Source: Methanomassiliicoccales archaeon (GTDB lineage Archaea; Thermoplasmatota; Thermoplasmata; Methanomassiliicoccales; UBA472). From it: a stretch of DNA of 5,135 nt. A program made the translations under genes and the position numbers. The stretch lies in the NCBI GenBank assembly GCA_028679935.1, contig JAJRAL010000161.1, positions 1 to 5,135 of the forward strand, in the 5' to 3' direction. The notes under the pieces were generated by a model. That model ran no database searches. It was not told the origin of the DNA and was given only the letters and a program-made list of their open reading frames with translations. Each line of letters opens with the position of its first letter. The stretch's first letter is position 1. Shown piece by piece: positions 1-5,135 of this stretch.

Positions 1-789
<789 letters not shown>

Positions 790-820
790 CCTCTATCCCA
801 TCACCGTAACCCAGTGGGAG

Positions 821-828
821 ATAAAAAG
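821..828 (-). promoter_or_regulatory. TATA-like box for the glutaredoxin-kae1 unit
   Basis: The minus strand reads CTTTTTAT in an otherwise GC-rich intergenic region of 96 bp between divergent genes. It lies about 32 nt upstream of the glutaredoxin ATG, so a start site ~25 nt downstream would give a leader of roughly 10 nt, normal for archaea. The same A-rich tract, read on the plus strand, sits ~60 nt before the methyltransferase ATG and could also serve that gene. Assigned by position and composition only. Confidence 0.45.
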
Positions 829-885
829 GCCACCGGAACGGGGCTCGTGTGAACGTAGAAATGGACGTTCGGCGTTCGACGGACG

Positions 886-1644
886 ATGAGCAGGAAGCCG
901 ACCACCGAGCGCTTCACCGGACGCGCCTCGTACTACGCGAGGTACCGACCAAGCTATCCCCGAAGGCTCGTCGACGACCTGTTCACGAGAGGGGTTATCC
1001 CTCAAGGGGGCAAGGTGGCAGACCTCGGCTCGGGAACCGGGATATTCTCCGAGCTGCTCCTTGAACGCGGCCTGACAGTCTACGCCGTGGAGCCGAACGA
1101 CGACATGCGGCGGACGGCGGAGGAGCGACTCTCAGGCAGGAAGGGCTTCGTCAGCGTCAGGGGTTTGGCGGAATCGACTGGGCTCAGGGACCACAGCGTG
1201 GACGTAGCGACGGCGGCCCAGGCGTACCATTGGTTCGAGCCGATCGCGACTAGAAAGGAACTACGCCGCATCCTCGTGCCTCCTTGCTGGGTTGTTCTGC
1301 TCTGGAACGAACGCCAGGTGGAGGCCGACGAATTCTCCATCAGATACGAGGAATTGGTGAACGAATTCTCAGCGGAGCACGCCGGCATCGAGAGGAACAA
1401 GGAGGATCCGGAGAGGATCTTCGGCGACTCGCCGCTCGAGCGGCTGACCTACCAGAACAATAGGGAGCTCGACCTCGAAGGGCTCAAGGGCATGGCGGCC
1501 TCCGTCTCGTACCTCCCCGCGCCCGGTCATGCTGGGCATGAGGAATTCTGCTCACGGTTGGAGGATCTATTCGCTCGCAGCGAGAGCGGCGGCATGGTCA
1601 CGGTCCGCCTCCGCACCGAGTGCTGCTTCGGACATCTGGGATGA
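886..1644 (+). CDS. Class I SAM-dependent methyltransferase (Methyltransf_11 type)
   Basis: This is a complete 252-residue Rossmann-fold methyltransferase that would transfer a methyl group from S-adenosylmethionine to an unidentified substrate. The N-terminus has the family signature ERFTGRASYYARYRPSYP (8-25). Motif I is VADLGSGTG (44-52) and the acidic motif II ribose ligand is Glu69 in YAVEPND. AQAYHWF (111-117) matches the post-motif seen in this widespread subgroup, and WNERQV follows strand 5. The usual PGGW loop before strand 5 reads PPCW here, a small departure. The length is normal for the subgroup. The start is forced: in-frame stops lie at 850 and 856 and the only ATG after them is at 886. 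No strong Shine-Dalgarno sequence is visible. The gene stands alone between a divergent pair and tRNA-Val, so context gives no substrate. Members are often annotated only as methyltransferases. Confidence 0.9.
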   Translation: MSRKPTTERFTGRASYYARYRPSYPRRLVDDLFTRGVIPQGGKVADLGSGTGIFSELLLERGLTVYAVEPNDDMRRTAEERLSGRKGFVSVRGLAESTGLRDHSVDVATAAQAYHWFEPIATRKELRRILVPPCWVVLLWNERQVEADEFSIRYEELVNEFSAEHAGIERNKEDPERIFGDSPLERLTYQNNRELDLEGLKGMAASVSYLPAPGHAGHEEFCSRLEDLFARSESGGMVTVRLRTECCFGHLG

Positions 1645-1677
1645 GGCCTGCGGACGCTCAGTTCCAAGTACGAAAGG

Positions 1678-1684
1678 CATATAG
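1678..1684 (+). promoter_or_regulatory. Archaeal BRE/TATA box for tRNA-Val
   Basis: The sequence CATATAG, preceded by the purine-rich CGAAAGG (1671-1677) as a BRE-like element, is centred about 33 nt upstream of the mature tRNA 5' end. A start site 25-27 nt downstream falls near 1706-1708, giving a short 5' leader for RNase P to remove. Position and composition fit an archaeal tRNA promoter well. Confidence 0.6.
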
Positions 1685-1713
1685 ACTCGGAGGTGTTTCA
1701 GCAGAACCCACAA

Positions 1714-1786
1714 GGGCTCATGGTCTAGTGGTCATGACGTCTGCTTGACACGCAGAAGTTCGCCAGTTCGAATCTGGCTGAGCCCA
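1714..1786 (+). tRNA. tRNA-Val (anticodon GAC)
   Basis: A full cloverleaf can be folded by hand. The acceptor stem pairs GGGCTCA (1714-1720) with TGAGCCC (1779-1785), seven perfect pairs, with discriminator A at 1786. The D arm uses GTC (1723-1725) with GAC (1736-1738). The anticodon stem is TCTGC/GCAGA (1740-1744, 1752-1756) around loop TTGACAC, giving anticodon GAC at 1747-1749 for valine GUC/GUU codons. The variable loop has five bases. The T arm is GCCAG/CTGGC (1762-1766, 1774-1778) with loop TTCGAAT. The 3' CCA is not encoded and must be added by the CCA-adding enzyme, as is common in archaea. No intron is present. Confidence 0.97.
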
Positions 1787-1912
1787 CTCCTACGCTCATC
1801 AATTCGTCCTACGTCGATTCGAATAACGCATTTTCGTGCGCTGCTCGCCAAGCATATCACCTTATTCTCGCCCTCGACGGTCAGAATCAAGGACGGGCGA
1901 CAATCGAAGGCA
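1787..1912. other. Non-coding spacer after tRNA-Val
   Basis: No protein-like reading frame, clear promoter or terminator is visible on either strand. A 7-nt TTCGAAT at 1818-1824 repeats the tRNA T-loop but is too short to call an attachment site. This is the left part of the decay zone that runs to the aminomutase. Confidence 0.4.
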
Positions 1913-2048
1913 CTAGGTAGAATGTTTGTTACGTTTCCCGTTCCGGCTCTCCGCGTTCGGGATCGTGAAGAAGAAAGTGGCTCCCTTCTCCGGCTCCGAC
2001 TCGACCCATATGCGCCCGCCGTGACCCTCGACGATCTTCCTGCCGTTC
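1913..2048 (-). pseudogene. C-terminal remnant of a sensor histidine kinase (HATPase_c domain)
   Basis: The minus frame ending at the TAG at 1913-1915 encodes [20 protein letters not shown], then GATFFFTIP and a short basic tail. This is the unmistakable end of a histidine kinase ATPase domain: the helix after the G2 box, the GGRIWVES strand, and the final G-S/A-TF-F-P strand. The gene end looks intact. Upstream the match stops near 2045-2050: the G1, G2 (GTGLGL) and N boxes, the phospho-acceptor His and all sensor domains are missing, and no minus frame supplies them in the next several hundred bases. The 67-codon open frame that can be read through here cannot be an active kinase. It abuts an unrelated plus-strand fragment, which suggests a deletion or rearrangement point. 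Confidence 0.75.
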
Positions 2049-2205
2049 TTCCCGAGGGTCGAAGGCCTGGGATTCCTGCCGCTGGCGGGACTGGTCATCT
2101 TCGCGACGCTCTTCACATACCTGGTCTGGGACGCCTACAAGGTTCAGCCTACCGGAGGATTTCGTCGAGCCTCGCGCTGGGGGTCGAGGACAAGCCCGAG
2201 CCATG
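2025..2205 (+). pseudogene. Fragment of an unidentified membrane protein (one transmembrane helix)
   Basis: The plus frame running from ~2049 reads [13 protein letters not shown], then [19 protein letters not shown] (about 2055-2150). It is a strongly hydrophobic helix followed by a Trp-Asp-Ala-Tyr-Lys boundary, as at a membrane edge. Beyond ~2150 this frame becomes low-quality and Arg/Ser-rich. The +1 frame instead reads PEDFVEP, which would continue the protein plausibly after a single frameshift. No start codon of its own is evident: the frame opens after a stop at 2022. I do not recognise the family. It could be a decayed small membrane protein or the end of a larger one. It sits between two minus-strand gene fragments, and its left end coincides with the histidine kinase break. 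Confidence 0.35.
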
Positions 2206-2606
2206 AACGTCCAGACGCTCGTCTCTACCTCGGCCGCGCCTCCCAATCAGAGCGACTTGCGGGTTCCAACCGATGAACAAGATGCCATTGACCGCAACGT
2301 GACCAGCGGCAGGAAGATGCGAACATGATGTGAAGAGCGGCGGGCAGAAGGCCCTGCTCATCTCCTGACCCTAGATCCAGCCCGCTTCGAGCATGATTAG
2401 GGCAAGTGCCAATCCCACGACCAGCGGTCCAAGGGTGCTGTTCTCGAACCACTGACTGATGAGGCCTAGTTGCTAGTTCCGAGGGAAGGCCGGGCGCAAT
2501 CAGGAAGAGGACGTCGCACGCCCCGTGCTTGCGCAACAACAGGTTTGCGATGAAGCCAATCGAAATCGAAGCTCGCGACGACGATGAACACGCTGTTTGC
2601 GTCCAA
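2205..2606 (-). pseudogene. Frameshifted N-terminal remnant of a CPA-type cation/proton antiporter
   Basis: Pieces of one protein appear in order on the minus strand, in shifting frames. First LDANSVFIVVAS (from a TTG at 2606). Next SIGFIANLLLRKHGACDVLF with LIAPGL. Then QLGLISQWFENSTLGPLVVG with LALALIMLEAGW and a TAG. A shifted frame gives SGLDLG, then VNGILFIGWNPQVALIG, and finally GAAEVETSV near 2230. This order matches the start of CPA1-type antiporters from memory: first helix, 'NLLF-R-G-PDVLFLI-LG', 'LGPL', 'LALI-ILFEGGL-L', and the 'GA--GGTSS' region. Intact members exchange Na+ or K+ for H+ across the membrane and have roughly 400-600 residues. Here at least four frame changes or stops occur within ~130 codons, and the remainder is absent, so the gene is dead. 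The neighbouring aminomutase is open over 600 codons, which argues against poor sequencing as the cause. Confidence 0.65.
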
Positions 2607-2720
2607 TCCCGTCCCGATACGGAATCGAACGAGCGCAATGCTATTTGCCTAGCTAGTCGAGCACACCCGAGCGAACTCGGCGGACGCTACGGCGACGGCT
2701 GTAGTAGAATTCGGGGTCAA

Positions 2721-2728
2721 TTGCATAA
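2721..2728 (+). promoter_or_regulatory. Candidate TATA box for the aminomutase gene
   Basis: TTGCATAA is the most AT-rich element ahead of the aminomutase. It lies about 38 nt upstream of the ATG at 2763, placing transcription start near 2750 with a ~12-nt leader that would include the GGTG ribosome-binding sequence. Positional evidence only. Confidence 0.4.
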
Positions 2729-2751
2729 CCCCTCGCGACCTGGTGATTTGG

Positions 2752-2755
2752 GGTG
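2752..2755 (+). promoter_or_regulatory. Ribosome binding site deciding the aminomutase start
   Basis: GGTG, complementary to the CACC core of archaeal 16S rRNA 3' ends, ends seven bases before the ATG at 2763. No comparable signal precedes the upstream in-frame ATGs at 2529 and 2550. It is short, so it supports rather than proves the chosen start. Confidence 0.4.
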
Positions 2756-2762
2756 CGAGCAA

Positions 2763-4628
2763 ATGATCGAAGGGACGTCAGAGCGGGGGCTCCAAGCGGG
2801 CCGAAGACCGGAGCTCCCCCCGGCCGAAGAGGCGCTCCGAGCCTACATCAACCGCCGAACGATGGTCAGCGCGGTGTTGGATAAGGTAGATCCCGAGCTC
2901 TATCAGGAGCTGGTCTGCTCCCGGGATCTCGAAGATGCAAGGTCCAGGACGGGCGGGCTTGTCCACAGACGATACGACCACTACCATTCGCTTGATTGCC
3001 AGGTCGAGGACCTTGAACGCGTGAACGCGCTCTCTTGCCTACAGGTCCTCCGCAACATCATCTCCGAAAGGAACGAGAAGAAGGGCGGATGCAGCACGCT
3101 CTCTGAGGTCTTGACGCTGTGCTCAAGACCCGTAGTGCCGAAGGACAGGCAATTGATGTTCATGGACTTCCTACATCTGGCAAAGGGCACGAGAGGCGAT
3201 TCCGGCATATATTCGGAGAGCGCCCCTCGACTCGACGGGCTCGGGCATATCGAGGCGGCCCGGCTGAGGTCGGACTACCTGGACATCCTCGCATCAAGGT
3301 GCGTCGGGCGCGCACTTACTTATCCGACCGGCCTCGACCCGTCTGTCATCAAGAGGAGAGAGAGCCACCGAGCCAGGGTGCTCGATGTCCTAGGCGGCAG
3401 TAATGGCGATTGGGAGGATTACGAGTGGCATCTGCGAAACACCATATCCGATGCTGACACCGCATCCAAGATCATAGAACTCACGCCCGAGGAGGATGAG
3501 AGCATCAGGCTCGCCAATAAGCTCGGGCTGCAGTTCGGCATCTCCCCCTACTACATCTCACTCATGGACTCGAGGACCGGCGCCCAGGCAGACCACGCGC
3601 TCAGGGCCCAGGTCATACCGAGACTGGAGTACGTCGAGGCGATGGCCAAGGCGATCGAGGACGGCAGGAAGGGGGTATCGGACTTCATGCTTGAGGGGTT
3701 CACCTCCCCGGTGAAGTCGGTGACAAGAAGGTACCCGATGATCGCGATCTTCAAACCCATCAATTCCTGCGCCCAGTTCTGCACCTATTGCCAGAGGAAT
3801 TGGGAGGTGGAAGGTCCCGGAGGCGCCAGCCGGCCGATCGGGGAGATCGACTTGGCGCTCGAGTGGTTCGAGCAACACACGGCGGTATCGGAGGTGCTGC
3901 TGACGGGGGGCGACCCGCTCGTCCTCCAGGACGCCGTTCTCTCCAAGATACTAACCCGGTTCAAAAGGATGTCCCACATCAAGCACATTCGCATCGGAAC
4001 GAGGCTACCGGTCGTCCTCCCGATGCGGTTCACGGAGCGCCTCATTTCGTTGCTGGAGGATGTCAACCGACCTCCCGCGGTGGACGTGTGCGTTGTGACG
4101 CATTTCGAGCATCCGTACGAGGTGACGCCCGAGTCACTGCGGGCCGTCCAGTCCCTCAGGAGGTCTGGCATCATGGTCTATAACCAGCAGGTGTTCACCT
4201 TCGAGAACTGCCGCCGCTTCGAGAGCGTCGCTCTGCGCCTCGCATTGAAGCAGATCGGCGTGGACCCCTATTACACGTTCAACACCAAGGGGAAGGAGGA
4301 GACGGGCCATTTCCGAGTGCCGATAGCGAGGATCCTCCAGGAGAGGAAGGAGGAGGCCAGGTTGATTCCTGGGCTGTCGAGGACGGATGAGCCAGTGTTC
4401 AACATACCGGGGTTGGGCAAGAACCCTTTACGCGCCTGGCAGCACCACGACCTGATCATGCTATCGCCTGGGGGAGAACGGATTTACGAATTCCACCCCT
4501 GGGAGAAGAACATCGCGCTTGCTCCCACCTACCTCTACCGTGACGTACCAATCGGCAGATTCCTGGAACGGCTGGCCGCGAGGGGGGAGAACGTCGAGGA
4601 GTACGAGAGCATATGGTACTATCTCTAG
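2763..4628 (+). CDS. KamA-family radical SAM/PLP aminomutase, glutamate 2,3-aminomutase-like, with extra N-terminal domain
   Basis: This 621-residue cytoplasmic radical SAM enzyme is predicted to move an amino group from C2 to C3 of an amino acid using [4Fe-4S], SAM and PLP. The KamA core starts near residue 216 (DWEDYEWHLRN). The cluster motif CAQFCTYC gives Cys336, Cys340 and Cys343; LLTGGDPL follows at about 379-386 and RIGTRLPVVLP at 410-420. The PLP lysine is probably Lys553 in IPGLGKN. Where lysine 2,3-aminomutase has Asp293 and Asp330 to hold the substrate side-chain amine, this protein has Lys509 (FNTKGKEET) and Asn547 (PVFNIPG). That Lys/Asn pair is the one reported for glutamate 2,3-aminomutase, so L-glutamate to beta-glutamate is the best guess. 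Residues 1-~215 are an added region I do not recognise. The frame opens at 2529, but its first 78 codons overlap the antiporter remnant and look non-protein-like. The start at 2763 has an RBS. Confidence 0.85.
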   Translation: MIEGTSERGLQAGRRPELPPAEEALRAYINRRTMVSAVLDKVDPELYQELVCSRDLEDARSRTGGLVHRRYDHYHSLDCQVEDLERVNALSCLQVLRNIISERNEKKGGCSTLSEVLTLCSRPVVPKDRQLMFMDFLHLAKGTRGDSGIYSESAPRLDGLGHIEAARLRSDYLDILASRCVGRALTYPTGLDPSVIKRRESHRARVLDVLGGSNGDWEDYEWHLRNTISDADTASKIIELTPEEDESIRLANKLGLQFGISPYYISLMDSRTGAQADHALRAQVIPRLEYVEAMAKAIEDGRKGVSDFMLEGFTSPVKSVTRRYPMIAIFKPINSCAQFCTYCQRNWEVEGPGGASRPIGEIDLALEWFEQHTAVSEVLLTGGDPLVLQDAVLSKILTRFKRMSHIKHIRIGTRLPVVLPMRFTERLISLLEDVNRPPAVDVCVVTHFEHPYEVTPESLRAVQSLRRSGIMVYNQQVFTFENCRRFESVALRLALKQIGVDPYYTFNTKGKEETGHFRVPIARILQERKEEARLIPGLSRTDEPVFNIPGLGKNPLRAWQHHDLIMLSPGGERIYEFHPWEKNIALAPTYLYRDVPIGRFLERLAARGENVEEYESIWYYL

Positions 4629-4825
4629 TCCGCGATCCCGACCGAGAGCAAAACGGAGACCGCTAGGCATCCAACGAGGAAGCCGAACAGGGAGATCAGG
4701 ATCATGATGTCCCTGGCTCCGGTGAGGAAAAAGACCGCCAGGCAGCCAAAGCCCTCTAGGGAGAGAAGGAGGAACCAGGTCGTCTTCTGGCGAGGTGGCT
4801 GCTTGGACTGGGACGTATTGCCCAT
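4625..4825 (-). CDS. Small two-helix membrane protein, unknown function
   Basis: This 66-residue hypothetical protein has a polar, Gln/Lys/Arg-rich N-terminus (1-14). Two hydrophobic segments of membrane-spanning length follow, at about 15-36 and 39-63, joined by a tight GARD turn. The basic N-terminus suggests a helical hairpin with both ends inside. The two helices share a G-(F)-GCLAV-type motif (GFGCLAVFFL and GFLVGCLAVSVLL), hinting at internal similarity or packing. No family is recognised. It converges on the aminomutase gene, and the two TAG stops are read from the same CTAG at 4625-4628. It lies 60 nt downstream of the HTH_10 regulator gene on the same strand, so the two could be co-transcribed. 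The hydrophobic pattern makes chance coding unlikely, although the antisense frame is also open. Confidence 0.6.
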   Translation of the reverse strand: MGNTSQSKQPPRQKTTWFLLLSLEGFGCLAVFFLTGARDIMILISLFGFLVGCLAVSVLLSVGIAD

Positions 4826-4885
4826 AGCGATGTCCTTACGGGCACGTACACCAAGTAGCTAACCCCGAATTCCGAAGGATCCACG

Positions 4886-5135
4886 TCATTGGCGATGGCG
4901 CAGGTAGAGCTCGACTAGCCGTCTCTCGGCCCTCTGGAGTGTCTCCGAGAGCGTCGACTGAGCGATTCCGAGCCTCCGGGCGAGCTTCGCACCGGACGTT
5001 CGCCGCGGAAAGTCATAGTAACCGTGCTCGAGGGCTTCCCTGATCACAGTCTCCTGGCTCCTAGTGAGCGCCCTGGGTCCAGCGGTCCCGGATTTCCTCG
5101 CCAGCGAAACCTTGCATCCCGCCGAGGTCAGATCC
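4886..5135 (-). CDS. HTH_10 (bacterio-opsin activator-type) transcription regulator, C-terminal part
   Basis: This gene has its stop at 4886-4888 and its 5' part beyond the right edge; 82 residues are visible. After a short linker comes the C-terminal helix-turn-helix of the bacterio-opsin-activator type: ALTRSQETVIREALEHGYYD, then FPRRTSGAKLARRLGIAQST, then LSETLQRAERRLVELYLRHR. The GYYD-(V/F)-PRR segment is the hallmark of the family. GIAQSTLSETLQRAE is the recognition-helix region that contacts DNA. Such domains normally sit at the end of longer archaeal regulators with PAS, GAF or other N-terminal sensing parts, none of which is in the window, so the signal sensed is unknown. The family is common in Halobacteria and Thermoplasmata. 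The gene precedes the small membrane protein on the same strand, which could be a target or operon partner. Confidence 0.9.
   Translation of the reverse strand, partial: DLTSAGCKVSLARKSGTAGPRALTRSQETVIREALEHGYYDFPRRTSGAKLARRLGIAQSTLSETLQRAERRLVELYLRHRQ

Noticed and set aside
1767..1824. TTCGAAT repeated at 1767-1773 and 1818-1824 as an att duplication
   Set aside because: Only seven bases and palindrome-like; flanks do not match, and no integrase is present.
1745..2206. Plus-strand 153-codon open frame
   Set aside because: It begins inside the tRNA anticodon loop, is Arg/Pro/Ser-rich, and runs antisense to the histidine kinase remnant; no domain pattern.
2203..2328. 41-codon plus-strand ORF starting MNVQTLVSTSAAPP
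   Set aside because: Lies antisense to the antiporter remnant with no ribosome binding site or recognisable family; its appearance is explained by chance.
2379..2381. TAG in the antiporter fragment as a pyrrolysine codon
   Set aside because: Homology continues in a different frame immediately around this stop, so a frameshift explains it better than recoding.
3785..4174. Long minus-strand open frame inside the aminomutase gene
   Set aside because: Antisense shadow of the radical SAM core in a GC-rich gene; its composition is not protein-like.
4629..4862. Possible read-through of the aminomutase TAG (e.g. as pyrrolysine), since the frame stays open for about 77 codons
   Set aside because: The extension is highly basic and low in complexity and lies antisense to the two-helix membrane protein; the enzyme core is complete before the TAG.

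Overview
The window looks archaeal and euryarchaeal, most likely from the Thermoplasmatota or a related lineage. The evidence is a Kae1-type KEOPS subunit, a C-terminal bacterio-opsin-activator helix-turn-helix (HTH_10) domain, a tRNA without encoded CCA, and TATA-box-like promoters with little Shine-Dalgarno signal. The lineage is an inference. The DNA is fairly GC-rich except for the first ~50 bases, which are clearly AT-rich and break the first gene.

Layout, left to right. (1) Minus strand, 11-789: a glutaredoxin-like CxxC protein followed by kae1, probably one transcription unit. kae1 loses homology right after its GETLD motif and ends in an unrelated hydrophobic tail. (2) A short divergent intergenic region with an AT-rich TATA-like box. 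(3) Plus strand, 886-1644: a class I SAM-dependent methyltransferase. (4) 1714-1786: tRNA-Val(GAC) with a good TATA box upstream. (5) About 1787-2700: a gene graveyard with no intact gene. It holds the last ~45 residues of a sensor histidine kinase, a fragment encoding one membrane helix from an unknown protein, and the frameshifted N-terminal part of a CPA-type cation/proton antiporter. (6) Plus strand, 2763-4628: a large KamA-family radical SAM/PLP aminomutase. Its substrate-site signature looks like glutamate 2,3-aminomutase rather than lysine 2,3-aminomutase, and it carries an extra N-terminal domain of about 210 residues. (7) Minus strand, 4625-4825: a small two-helix membrane protein converging on the aminomutase; the two stop codons share one CTAG. 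(8) Minus strand, 4886 to the right edge: the C-terminus of an HTH_10 transcription regulator, cut by the window.

How the genes relate. The left pair combines tRNA t6A modification with a thiol-redox protein. The aminomutase would convert L-glutamate to beta-glutamate, a known archaeal compatible solute, if the substrate inference holds. A dead cation/proton antiporter beside it hints at a former ion/osmotic-stress locus, but that link is speculative. No CRISPR array, transposase, integrase or rRNA was seen. The points most worth following up are the aminomutase with its N-terminal domain, the abrupt kae1 break, and the multi-fragment decay zone beside the tRNA.
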